From: Clostridia bacterium
Lineage (GTDB): Bacteria; Bacillota; Clostridia; Oscillospirales; Acutalibacteraceae
Length of the DNA: 9,012 bases
Reading direction: 5' to 3'
Assembly (NCBI GenBank): GCA_900768035.1
Contig: CAAGBH010000088.1
Location: 1 to 9,012, forward strand
In this document: positions 1 through 5,954 of the stretch, one piece after another
Layout: each line of letters starts with the position of its first letter
Position numbering within the stretch: position 1 is the first letter of the stretch
Position numbers and translations under genes: made by a program
Notes under the pieces: generated by a model
The model's input: only the letters and a program-made list of their open reading frames with translations
Databases searched by the model: none
What the model was told of the DNA's origin: nothing

Positions 1-37
1 CCCCAGTCAAGCGCGCTACCAGCTGCGCCACACCCGG
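1..37 (-). tRNA. tRNA-Pro (anticodon GGG), 5' half, cut by window edge
   Basis: Read on the minus strand this is the first 37 nt of a tRNA. The 5' acceptor strand is CCGGGTG, followed by T8 G9, D-arm GCGC/GCGC around the loop AGCTGGTA, G26, anticodon stem CTTGA, and loop bases C32 T33 G34 G35 G36 G37. U33 followed by GGG gives a proline anticodon reading CCC/CCU, and C at position 1 is usual for bacterial tRNA-Pro. The 3' half (TPsiC arm, acceptor 3' strand, CCA) lies outside the window. A strong promoter lies about 60 nt upstream. The anticodon call rests on the last few bases of the window, so the isotype is a little less certain than the fact that this is a tRNA. Confidence 0.88.
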
Positions 38-58
38 AAATATTTAAGATAAGTAATA

Positions 59-88
59 GTGAAAAGTGAGGAAGTACTCATTTTTCAC
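59..88. repeat. 12-bp inverted repeat in the tRNA-Pro leader
   Basis: The arms GTGAAAAGTGAG (59-70) and CTCATTTTTCAC (77-88) are complementary at 11 of 12 positions around the 6-nt loop gaagta. The remaining pair is G-T on the plus strand and C-A on the minus strand. It lies between the predicted start site (about 91) and the tRNA 5' end, so it would form the first hairpin of the precursor tRNA. Neither side carries a T-tract long enough to call it a terminator. The inverted repeat is seen directly; any role is unknown. Confidence 0.6.
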
Positions 89-97
89 GCAAATATT

Positions 98-125
98 ATT
101 ATACCATTAAATTTTTATTTGTCAA
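98..125 (-). promoter_or_regulatory. Promoter for tRNA-Pro
   Basis: Minus strand: -35 TTGACA (120-125), 16-nt spacer, -10 TATAAT (98-103) preceded by TGG, giving an extended -10. Both hexamers match the sigma-70/SigA consensus. Expected start is near position 91, leaving a leader of about 54 nt before the tRNA. The -35 begins only a few bases after the T-tract of the ptsH terminator. Confidence 0.85.
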
Positions 126-128
126 CAT

Positions 129-164
129 AAAAAAGGTTGCCTTAAGAAAAATTTTAAGGCAACC
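129..164 (-). terminator. Rho-independent terminator of ptsH
   Basis: A perfect 11-bp stem, GGTTGCCTTAA (135-145) with TTAAGGCAACC (154-164), around an 8-nt loop is followed on the minus strand by six T residues (134-129). It starts 14 bp after the ptsH stop codon. The plus strand also ends in CTTTTTG after the stem, so it may work both ways, although no plus-strand gene arrives here. Confidence 0.9.
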
Positions 165-178
165 CTTTTTGTTTTGAA

Positions 179-442
179 TTAATCAGCAAAACCGGATTCT
201 ACCAAAGCAACAAGACCGTCAAGCGCTTCTTTTTCGTCAGAACCGTCAACGATTATTTTAATTGTTGTTCCGCCTACGATACCGAGTGAAAGAACACCTA
301 AAAGGCTTTTTGCATTAACCTTTCTTTCGTCCTTTTCAACCCAGATTGATGACTTAAATTCATTAGCCTTTTGAATGAAAAAGGTTGCAGGACGAGCGTG
401 CAAACCTACTTGATTATGAATAACAACATCTTTAACGCACAT
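179..442 (-). CDS. ptsH: HPr phosphocarrier protein
   Basis: An 87-residue protein of HPr length. HPr is the small cytosolic protein that carries phosphate from Enzyme I to the sugar-specific IIA components of the phosphotransferase system. The active-site segment GLHARPAT places the phosphorylated histidine at residue 15. The segment NAKSLLGVLSLG places the regulatory serine at residue 46, the HPr kinase site that in Firmicutes links HPr to CcpA-dependent catabolite repression. Both residues are present, so this is HPr rather than Crh, which lacks His15. The start has AAGGAG 8 nt upstream. The gene stands alone, with its own promoter (486-513) and terminator (129-164). No ptsI or kinase gene is in the window, so the PTS partners are inferred from the family. 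Confidence 0.95.
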   Translation of the reverse strand: MCVKDVVIHNQVGLHARPATFFIQKANEFKSSIWVEKDERKVNAKSLLGVLSLGIVGGTTIKIIVDGSDEKEALDGLVALVESGFAD

Positions 443-485
443 TATAAATTCTCCTTAATTGGTCGTGGTTTTATTTTATGATATT

Positions 486-513
486 ATTATACCACATTTA
501 ATTCAACAGTCAA
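486..513 (-). promoter_or_regulatory. ptsH: Promoter for ptsH
   Basis: Minus strand: -35 TTGACT (508-513), 16-nt spacer, extended -10 TGGTATAAT (486-494). The start site should be near 479, giving a 5' UTR of about 36 nt that contains the AAGGAG site. The 14 nt covering the -10 (481-494) are identical to those of the tRNA-Pro promoter (93-106). No cre-like operator was recognised. Confidence 0.85.
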
Positions 514-544
514 TTATTTGTGAATAAGTTCTAATATTTATCCA

Positions 545-582
545 ACAAATTGCAAAACTCGAGGTTTCAATTTGTGCAATTT
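545..582 (-). terminator. Possible 3'-end hairpin of the ffh-trmD operon
   Basis: Just after trmD there is a hairpin with arms ACAAATTG (545-552) and CAATTTGT (568-575), helped by inner AAAC/GTTT pairs. The same left arm can pair instead with TGCAATTT (575-582), so two folds exclude each other. On the minus strand the hairpin is followed by TTGGATAAA rather than a clean T-tract, so termination would be weak. It is the only candidate for the operon's end before the ptsH promoter. The repeats are visible; the function is inferred. Confidence 0.4.
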
Positions 583-591
583 TATTATAAA

Positions 592-1326
592 TTATAGCAA
601 GTCTTTGATTTTTTCCAAAAGTTTTCGGTCTTTTTCTGAAATGTCGCTGGCACTTAGCATATCAGGTCTCTTGTCGATTGTGGTGAGAATGGATTTGCAT
701 CTGCGCCATTGCTCAATTTTAAGATGGTTGCCCGAAAGTAAAACTTCAGGTACTTCCCTTTCATTCCAGACCGCAGGACGGGTATATTGAGGATATTCAA
801 GCAAACCGTCGAAGTGGCTTTCTTCCTCAAAGCAAATATCTTCTGATAAAGTGCCGGGCAACATTCTGCAAACTGCGTCAGCAACAACCAATGCGGGCAA
901 TTCGCCGCCTGTCAGCACATAGTCACCAATAGAAATTTCTTCGTCAACAATTTCTTCAATAACTCGCTCGTCGATACCTTCATAATGTCCGCAAAGCAGA
1001 ACAAGGCGGGGAAGTTTTGAAAGTTCAACCGCTTTTTGCTGAGTGAAAGTTTTGCCTTTCGGGGAAAGGTAGACTAAATGCGGTTTTTCTTCATTCTCAT
1101 TGTAAAGACTTTTATAACAGTCATAAATCGGTTGGGCAGACATAATCATTCCCATACCGCCTCCGTAGGGGGTATCGTCAACCTTATTATGCTTATTGTT
1201 TGCGAAGTCACGGATATTTGTGCAGATAATCTCAACTTTACCCGCTTTTTGCGCTCTGCCGATTATACTTTCGTTCATAACCGTATTGCACATTTCGGGA
1301 AAGAGGGTCAGAATATCAATCCTCAT
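592..1326 (-). CDS. trmD: tRNA (guanine-N1)-methyltransferase TrmD
   Basis: TrmD uses S-adenosylmethionine to methylate G37, next to the anticodon, in tRNAs including those for Leu, Pro and Arg, and so prevents +1 frameshifting. The protein starts MRIDILTLFPEM, the usual family start. The trefoil-knot SAM site is visible as LCGHYEGIDERV (about 111-122) and ISIGDYVLTGGELPA (131-145). Arg154 and Asp173 (in HFDGLLEYPQYTRP) match the E. coli catalytic Arg154 and Asp169. Length 244 is normal. The reading frame opens TTG-ATG-ATG (1332, 1329, 1326). I chose the last ATG because it gives the conserved N-terminus, with AAAGGAA about 10 nt upstream; ATG 1329 is nearly as good. The start lies inside the rimM 3' end, so translation is probably coupled. 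A tRNA-Pro with G37, a likely substrate, lies in the same window. Confidence 0.96.
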   Translation of the reverse strand: MRIDILTLFPEMCNTVMNESIIGRAQKAGKVEIICTNIRDFANNKHNKVDDTPYGGGMGMIMSAQPIYDCYKSLYNENEEKPHLVYLSPKGKTFTQQKAVELSKLPRLVLLCGHYEGIDERVIEEIVDEEISIGDYVLTGGELPALVVADAVCRMLPGTLSEDICFEEESHFDGLLEYPQYTRPAVWNEREVPEVLLSGNHLKIEQWRRCKSILTTIDKRPDMLSASDISEKDRKLLEKIKDLL

Positions 1327-1831
1327 CATCAAATATTCCTTTCATTGGGCGGATAATAATATTTTCGTTTTCGATATCGACCTTAACAAGCACCTCATCA
1401 ATGGCAGGCACAAGATATTCGTTGCCGTCCTTTGTTATATGCCAAACGTCGTTTGCGCCTGTTTCGGAGACATCGGTGATTTCGCCCAAAAGGTTATTGT
1501 TATCAGCATCAAAAACTTTGCAACCGATAAGGTCGGTTATAAAATATCTGCCGTCGGGCAGTTTAACATCGTCACGGTTGATATAAATAACAGTATTACG
1601 AAGTTTTTCAGCCTGTTCAATACTGTCAACACCTTTAAAAGAAATAAGGGTGACGGTGCCGTGAGGCTGAACCTTTGAAATTGCAAGTTTATTTTTGCCC
1701 TCTTTATCGGTATAGACACACTTAAACTGTTTTAAAAACTCACCGTCATCAGCCCAAACCTGAACACGAGTCATACCCTTGATTCCGTGTGTGCCGACGA
1801 TTTTGCCTGTTTCGAGAAATTGTTTTTTCAT
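1316..1831 (-). CDS. rimM: Ribosome maturation factor RimM
   Basis: RimM is a cytosolic assembly factor that binds the 30S head through protein S19 and helps 16S rRNA processing. The 171 residues fit the family. The N-terminal RimM domain opens with GKIVGTHGIKGMTRV (9-23), the recognisable signature. The C-terminal PRC-barrel (about 95-165) includes the stretch around YFITDLIGCKVFD and ends IIIRPMKGIFDDED. An aggtga ribosome binding site lies 4 nt before the ATG (1836-1841). The last 11 bases overlap trmD when trmD starts at 1326, the usual rimM-trmD pairing. Upstream, 74 bp with two palindromes separate it from khpA, the largest gap inside this operon. Confidence 0.95.
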   Translation of the reverse strand: MKKQFLETGKIVGTHGIKGMTRVQVWADDGEFLKQFKCVYTDKEGKNKLAISKVQPHGTVTLISFKGVDSIEQAEKLRNTVIYINRDDVKLPDGRYFITDLIGCKVFDADNNNLLGEITDVSETGANDVWHITKDGNEYLVPAIDEVLVKVDIENENIIIRPMKGIFDDED

Positions 1832-1848
1832 AATTTCACCTATGTAAA

Positions 1849-1870
1849 TACCCCCAACTTTGTGGGGGTA
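1849..1870. repeat. Palindrome upstream of rimM (C5/G5 stem)
   Basis: TACCCCCA (1849-1856) and TGGGGGTA (1863-1870) form a perfect 8-bp, GC-rich stem with a 6-nt loop, ending 7 nt before the rimM ribosome binding site on the minus strand. Only TTTA follows the stem, which is poor for an intrinsic terminator. It could limit readthrough into rimM-trmD, protect an RNA end, or be a dispersed palindrome. Confidence 0.6.
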
Positions 1871-1874
1871 GTAA

Positions 1875-1904
1875 TTTCGTTGGTCGGACTTATGTCCGAC
1901 GAAA
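1875..1904. repeat. Second palindrome in the khpA-rimM gap
   Basis: GTCGGAC (1883-1889) and GTCCGAC (1894-1900) form a perfect 7-bp stem with loop TTAT. It can be extended by TTTCG (1875-1879) with CGAAA (1900-1904) if a 4-nt bulge is allowed. It begins right after the khpA stop codon and is followed within 5 nt by the palindrome at 1849-1870. No T-tract follows on either strand. Confidence 0.6.
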
Positions 1905-1905
1905 A

Positions 1906-2139
1906 TTAGTCGATTTCAACTGCAATAGCAGTATTTGCCTTATTAGCGGCGGCACGCATTACAGTACGGATAGCCTTGGCAATTCTGCCTTGCTTACCGA
2001 TAACACGTCCCATATCGCTTTGGGCTACCTGCAAATGCAAAACGGTAACGCCATTTTCATTTGGCTCATCGACTGTTACTTTTACCTCATCAGGATTTTC
2101 AACAAGACCCGATGCGATAGCAACTAACAATTCTTTCAT
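1906..2139 (-). CDS. khpA: KH-domain RNA-binding protein KhpA (YlqC)
   Basis: This 77-residue protein is essentially one KH domain. The RNA-contacting GxxG loop is GKQG (48-51) within GRVIGKQGRIAKAIR. KhpA acts in the cytosol, usually with KhpB (Jag/EloR), as a small RNA-binding regulator; in pneumococcus the pair affects cell elongation and division. Its place between rpsP and rimM is the standard Firmicute position (ylqC in Bacillus subtilis), which supports the assignment strongly. A TGAGGT ribosome binding site is at 2145-2150. The gene follows the rpsP stop by 30 bp, with no promoter or terminator visible between them, so it should be co-transcribed with rpsP. KhpB is not in the window. 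Confidence 0.93.
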   Translation of the reverse strand: MKELLVAIASGLVENPDEVKVTVDEPNENGVTVLHLQVAQSDMGRVIGKQGRIAKAIRTVMRAAANKANTAIAVEID

Positions 2140-2169
2140 AATTTACCTCACACAAGATTTACTTTTATA

Positions 2170-2412
2170 TTAAAGAACGCCGTTCTTTTTAAGTAAAGCC
2201 TTAACTGTATCGGTAGGTTGAGCACCGTTAGCAATCCATTTTTTAGCCTTTTCACCGTCAATGTTTACGATTGCAGGGTCTTTAGTGGGGTCATAGGTAC
2301 CGATTTCTTCGATAAAACGACCGTCACGTGGGAATCTGGAATCTGCAACAACAACACGGTAGAAAGGAGCACGTTTAGCACCCATACGACGAAGTCTGAT
2401 TTTAACTGCCAT
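2170..2412 (-). CDS. rpsP: 30S ribosomal protein S16
   Basis: S16 binds 16S rRNA in the body of the small subunit and is needed for early 30S assembly. The protein starts MAVKIRLRRMGAKRAPFYRVVVADSR in style (residues 1-26), typical of the bS16 family, with the following RFIEEIGTYDP segment also characteristic. At 80 residues it is at the short end of the usual 80-90. A strong GGAGGTG ribosome binding site lies 8 nt upstream (2421-2427), fitting high expression. The 48-bp gap to ffh holds no recognisable promoter or terminator, so it is probably transcribed from the ylxM promoter. Confidence 0.97.
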   Translation of the reverse strand: MAVKIRLRRMGAKRAPFYRVVVADSRFPRDGRFIEEIGTYDPTKDPAIVNIDGEKAKKWIANGAQPTDTVKALLKKNGVL

Positions 2413-2460
2413 TATAAATACACCTCCAAAATAATGATATATGTTTAAAGATTTGTTATC

Positions 2461-3807
2461 TTAAAAACCGAATTTATTTGGGAAACCGCCCATATTACGC
2501 ATCATATTGCGTTTTCCGCCTTTTGAATTCATCTGTTTGAACATTTTTTTCATCTGTTCATACTGTTTCATAAGTTTATTTACTTCTTCAACCGTAACGC
2601 CTGCACCTGCGGCAATTCTTTTACGGCGGGAAGCATTAAGCAAATCGGGTTTGGCACGCTCTTTTTTAGTCATTGAAGTGATGATTGCTTCAATTCTAAG
2701 CAAAGCACGGTCGTCAATATCAACATCCCTGATTTGCTTTTCCATACCCGGTATCATTGAAAGGATACTCTTAAGCGAGCCCATTTTTTTGATTTGTTTG
2801 AACTGGTCAAGCAAATCGTTCATATCAAACTTGTTTTCAGCAAGTCTTTTTGCAGTTTGCTCGGCTTGTTTTTCGTCAATTTCAGATTCAACACGCTCTA
2901 TAAGTGAAAGAACGTCGCCCATACCTAAAATACGGGATGCCATTCTGTCGGGGTGGAATTCTTCAAGTTGGTCTAACTTTTCGCCTACGCCGGCAAACAT
3001 AATGGGTTTGCCTGTAACCGCTTTAACTGAAAGCGCCGCACCGCCTCGGGTGTCACCGTCGAGTTTGGTTAAAATAACACCGTCGATTTCAAGAATATCA
3101 TTAAATGATTTTGCAATGTTTACGGCATCCTGACCTACCATTGAGTCAAGCACCAATAAAATATTATTAACTTCAACGCTTTCGGTAATGCGCTTGAGTT
3201 CGTCCATAAGTTCGGTGTCAATATGAAGACGACCGGCAGTATCTAAAATCACATAGTCATAACCATAATCTCTTGAATGTGCAATGGCTTTTTTTGCGAT
3301 GATTTCAGGTTTTTCTGTGCCCATTTCAAAAACGGGTGTTTCAACCGCTTTACCTACGACCTTTAACTGTTCGATAGCGGCAGGGCGGTAAATATCGCAA
3401 GCGACCAAAAGCGGTCTGTGACCTTGCGACTTTAAAAACTTTGCAAGTTTTGCAGAATGGGTTGTTTTACCCGAACCTTGCAAACCGCACATCATAATAA
3501 CGGTTGGAATTTTATTGGAAGTTTTAAGCCTTGCCTGTTCGCTTCCCATTAAGGCAGTAAGTTCGTCTTTAACGATTTTTATAACCATCTGTGCGGCGGT
3601 AAGGCTTTCCATTACATTTTCACCGATACATTTTTCGGTGATGGAATTTGTAAAGTCTTTAGCCACTTTATAGTTTACATCGGCTTCAAGCAAAGCAAGA
3701 CGGACTTCACGCATAGCGGTTTTAACATCTGCTTCACTCAATTTTCCACGAGAGCGTAATTTTTTAAAAACGCCTGTCAGTTTGTCAGATAAGTTGTCAA
3801 ACGCCAT
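2461..3807 (-). CDS. ffh: Signal recognition particle protein Ffh (SRP54)
   Basis: Ffh binds 4.5S/6S RNA and signal sequences of nascent membrane and secreted proteins and, with FtsY, delivers ribosomes to the Sec translocon by paired GTP hydrolysis. The 448 residues show the N domain (1-90), then the G domain with P-loop GLQGSGKT (108-115), DIYRPAAIEQL (138-148), DTAGR (189-193), TKLDGDTRGGAAL (247-259) and GVGEKLDQLEEFHP (273-286). The methionine-rich M domain (about 325-448) contains the RNA-binding SRRKRIAAGAG (393-403) and ends in a Met/Gly/Lys-rich tail. The AAGGAGTG ribosome binding site (3814-3821) overlaps the ylxM stop codon, and only 12 bp separate the two genes, so translation is likely coupled. 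Length and all motifs are normal. Confidence 0.98.
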   Translation of the reverse strand: MAFDNLSDKLTGVFKKLRSRGKLSEADVKTAMREVRLALLEADVNYKVAKDFTNSITEKCIGENVMESLTAAQMVIKIVKDELTALMGSEQARLKTSNKIPTVIMMCGLQGSGKTTHSAKLAKFLKSQGHRPLLVACDIYRPAAIEQLKVVGKAVETPVFEMGTEKPEIIAKKAIAHSRDYGYDYVILDTAGRLHIDTELMDELKRITESVEVNNILLVLDSMVGQDAVNIAKSFNDILEIDGVILTKLDGDTRGGAALSVKAVTGKPIMFAGVGEKLDQLEEFHPDRMASRILGMGDVLSLIERVESEIDEKQAEQTAKRLAENKFDMNDLLDQFKQIKKMGSLKSILSMIPGMEKQIRDVDIDDRALLRIEAIITSMTKKERAKPDLLNASRRKRIAAGAGVTVEEVNKLMKQYEQMKKMFKQMNSKGGKRNMMRNMGGFPNKFGF

Positions 3808-3819
3808 GAATTACACTCC

Positions 3820-4128
3820 TTACAGATTATTTATTATATCTAAAATTTCATCAATATTTTTTTCTTCGCCGTTTTTGTATTCATTTGCGAGTTCTTTAAG
3901 TTTCAAAAATTTTTCGCAATAACGGCATTTTTCTTCCAAGGCGAGAAGTTGGGTTTCGGCACGCTTTATCTGGTCACGAACGCCCTGACGGGTGATACCC
4001 TCGTTTTCAGCGATTTCAGAGAGGGACAAATCGTCGTTATAATAGTATTCCGTAAGCGCTTTCGGTTTTTCGCCCAAAAAGTTACCGTAAACATCAAGCA
4101 GGGCAGAAATATATAAATTTTTAGCCAT
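3820..4128 (-). CDS. ylxM: YlxM-family helix-turn-helix protein, SRP-associated
   Basis: A small protein (102 residues) recognised by the start MAKNLYISALLDVYG and by a sigma-70 region-4-like helix-turn-helix at about 34-57 (LSLSEIAENEGITRQGVRDQ). YlxM is found next to ffh in many Firmicutes; in streptococci it interacts with SRP components, and it was long described as a putative regulator. The frame is open upstream to 4170, but that ATG lies before the predicted transcription start (about 4152). ATG 4128, behind an AAGGTGGGG stretch, also gives the conserved N-terminus, so I use it. It is the first gene of the ffh operon. The two cysteines in KCRYCEK (67-73) are seen but I assign them no role. 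Confidence 0.9.
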   Translation of the reverse strand: MAKNLYISALLDVYGNFLGEKPKALTEYYYNDDLSLSEIAENEGITRQGVRDQIKRAETQLLALEEKCRYCEKFLKLKELANEYKNGEEKNIDEILDIINNL

Positions 4129-4158
4129 AACACACCCCACCTTAATTACGCTTTTAAG

Positions 4159-4187
4159 AGTATAACACAAAAAGTTTTAGGTGTCAA
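4159..4187 (-). promoter_or_regulatory. Promoter of the ylxM-ffh-rpsP-khpA-rimM-trmD operon
   Basis: Minus strand: -35 TTGACA (4182-4187), 17-nt spacer, -10 TATACT (4159-4164) with TGT before it. Expected start is near 4152, giving a 5' UTR of only about 24 nt before ylxM. The -35 and most of the spacer lie inside the 3' arm of the upstream mtaB terminator. Confidence 0.85.
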
Positions 4188-4215
4188 GTTTTTTTCTTTA
4201 CACCTAAAACTTTTT
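4169..4215 (-). terminator. Terminator of lexA-rnhA-mtaB, overlapping the next promoter
   Basis: A perfect 16-bp stem pairs 4169-4184 with 4200-4215 around a 15-nt loop, directly after the mtaB stop codon. On the minus strand the 3' arm ends in TTTTT, which pairs with an A-tract at the 5' arm, a common form of clostridial intrinsic terminator. On the plus strand the 3' arm is also followed by T residues, but no plus-strand gene ends here. Confidence 0.85.
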
Positions 4216-5502
4216 TTAAATCAATTCACCAATCAGCACATCGTTTTCTCGATTTGTGATTTTAACATTTAATATTTCGCCTGTGTGGGCGGTAGTAGAT
4301 TTCGCTTTAACACGGGAATAATTTTTGGTATAACCCTCAATAAAACCGTCGTTATATGTTTCGAACAGAACTTTTTCGCTGTTGCCTATTTGCGCATCTA
4401 AGAATGTTTTTTCGGTTTGAAGTGTGGCGTCGATCATTCTTTTAGAGCGTTCTGCTTTTTCGGCCTTGGGTATCTGGTTTGGAAGATTGTATGCTATAGT
4501 GCCGAGCCTTTTCGAATATGCAAAGATATGAGACTTTGCAAACCCGATTTCTTTAGCGAAGTCAAGGCTTTTTTCAAATTCTTCTTCAGTTTCGCCCGCA
4601 AAACCAACCATAATATCGGTGGTGATTGCGCTGTCGGGGAACATTTTGCATATACGACAAACCAAATCTCTATAAAAAGCAGTATCATAATGGCGGTTCA
4701 TACGCTTCAACGTATCATCGCAACCCGACTGTAAAGAAAGATGAAACTGAGGGCAAAATTTTTCCTGATTTTTAAGGCGAGAAAGCATCTCATCGGTAAT
4801 GTGGTCGGGTTCAAGCGAACCTAACCTCACTCGTTTAATACCGTCAATTTCACACACGCAGTCAACCGCATCGCAAAGGTTAAAATCTTCGTTTTTTCCG
4901 TATGAAGTGAGATTAATTCCCACAAGTACAATTTCAATAAAACCGTTATCGGCAAGTGCTTGGGCTTCCTTTTTGATTTCAGCAATCGGCTTTGAGCGCA
5001 CCCAACCTCTTGCGGTGGGAATTATGCAATAGGTACAGAACCTGTCACAACCGTCCTCAATTTTCATATAAGCGCGGGTGCGCTCAGCAAATTCTTGAAT
5101 ATTCGGTGTGTTAAACCGCTCGTTTTTGGGGTGAGTTTGAACTTCAAAAATACGTTCACCGTTATGGGCAAAGGTTTCAACACTCTCAACAACCTTTAAA
5201 ATATCAGTATTTCCAATAATAATATCAGCGTTTTTGAGCGACTGTGATTTTTCTGCAAAGGCTTGCACCATACAGCCTGTAAGACAAATTATTGCGTTTG
5301 GGTTTTCCTTGCGGAAACGGTTTAAAGCCTGACGGGTTTTGCGGTCGCTTTCGGCGGTGACTGTACACGAATTTATAACAACCGCATCAAAAGGCGCATC
5401 GTCGGGGACGACGGTATGTCCTTTTTGCAAAAAAACTTCACGCATTGCCTCGGTCTCATACTGATTGACCTTACAGCCAAGCGTGTAAAATGCTATATTC
5501 AT
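4216..5502 (-). CDS. mtaB: tRNA t6A37 methylthiotransferase MtaB
   Basis: MtaB is a radical-SAM enzyme with two iron-sulfur clusters that adds a methylthio group to t6A37 of ANN-reading tRNAs, giving ms2t6A. The N-terminal domain starts MNIAFYTLGCKVNQYETEAM (1-20), the KVNQYE form typical of MtaB rather than MiaB or RimO. Its three cluster cysteines are Cys10, Cys46 and Cys77. The radical-SAM motif CxxxCxxC is Cys152, Cys156, Cys159. LGSLEP (228-232), LQSG (257-260) and GFAGET (300-305) follow, and a TRAM domain occupies about 373-427. The loop usually reading KRPGT is KRLGT here (331-335), a small change of unknown effect. Length 428 is normal. The gene starts 3 bp after the rnhA stop, with AGGAGT at 5508-5513 inside the rnhA end, so it is the last gene of the lexA unit. 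Confidence 0.95.
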   Translation of the reverse strand: MNIAFYTLGCKVNQYETEAMREVFLQKGHTVVPDDAPFDAVVINSCTVTAESDRKTRQALNRFRKENPNAIICLTGCMVQAFAEKSQSLKNADIIIGNTDILKVVESVETFAHNGERIFEVQTHPKNERFNTPNIQEFAERTRAYMKIEDGCDRFCTYCIIPTARGWVRSKPIAEIKKEAQALADNGFIEIVLVGINLTSYGKNEDFNLCDAVDCVCEIDGIKRVRLGSLEPDHITDEMLSRLKNQEKFCPQFHLSLQSGCDDTLKRMNRHYDTAFYRDLVCRICKMFPDSAITTDIMVGFAGETEEEFEKSLDFAKEIGFAKSHIFAYSKRLGTIAYNLPNQIPKAEKAERSKRMIDATLQTEKTFLDAQIGNSEKVLFETYNDGFIEGYTKNYSRVKAKSTTAHTGEILNVKITNRENDVLIGELI

Positions 5503-5505
5503 AAA

Positions 5506-5946
5506 TTACTCCTGTAAAGATTTGTAATATTCTACTGCCAATCGGTCGCACCGCTCATTTTCGGGGTGACCTGCGTGGCCTTTAACCCATTCGATCTCAA
5601 CCTTGTGTTTGCTTATAAGGTCGAGAAGTTGTTCCCATAAATCAGGGTTTAAAGCGGGTTTTTTATCAGCCTTGCGCCAACCGTTTTTGCGCCACGATTC
5701 TGCCCAGCCTTTTGTAATGCCGTCAGAAACATATTTAGAATCGGTAACAAGTCTTACCTGGCAGGGTTCTTTAAGCGCCGAAAGACCCATAATAACGGCG
5801 GTTAGTTCCATTCGGTTATTGGTGGTGTTTTTTTCGCCGCCCGAGAGTTCTTTTTCGTGCCCCTGATAGCGCAAAACAGCGCCCCAACCTCCAGGACCGG
5901 GGTTACCCGAACAGGCACCGTCGGTAAAAAGTTCAATATATTTCAT
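5506..5946 (-). CDS. rnhA: Ribonuclease HI
   Basis: RNase HI cuts the RNA strand of RNA-DNA hybrids, removing R-loops and primer RNA; it acts in the cytosol with Mg2+. The 146 residues match the E. coli type in length and layout. Catalytic residues are visible: Asp9 in FTDGACSGNPGPGG, Glu47 in NNRMELTA, Asp69 in VTDSKYV, His124 in VKGHAGHPEN and Asp134 in ERCDRLA. The basic protrusion (about 84-104, RKNGWRKADKKPALNPDLW) that grips the hybrid is also present, so this is a complete type 1 enzyme. Its AAGGTG ribosome binding site (5951-5956) overlaps the lexA stop codon, and it runs into mtaB with a 3-bp gap. Expression therefore probably follows lexA. Confidence 0.97.
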   Translation of the reverse strand: MKYIELFTDGACSGNPGPGGWGAVLRYQGHEKELSGGEKNTTNNRMELTAVIMGLSALKEPCQVRLVTDSKYVSDGITKGWAESWRKNGWRKADKKPALNPDLWEQLLDLISKHKVEIEWVKGHAGHPENERCDRLAVEYYKSLQE

Positions 5947-5954
5947 AATTCACC

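Noticed and set aside
1196..1678. Plus-strand open frame of 160 codons opposite rimM and trmD
   Set aside because: Antisense to two conserved genes, with no recognisable protein features; hydrophobic stretches arise from the opposite-strand codons.
2413..2460. Internal promoter or terminator between ffh and rpsP
   Set aside because: Only a 5-bp repeat (AAGAT/ATCTT) and AT-rich sequence are present; no -35 hexamer and no usable stem with T-tract.
2507..3133. Long plus-strand open frame (208 codons) opposite ffh
   Set aside because: It lies wholly antisense to the well-supported ffh gene, its translation shows no recognisable motif, and no ribosome binding site or promoter was evident. It is a shadow of the ffh codon pattern.
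4128..4170. Longer N-terminus of YlxM from ATG 4170
   Set aside because: That ATG lies between the -35 and the predicted start of transcription, and the extra residues are not part of the usual YlxM start.
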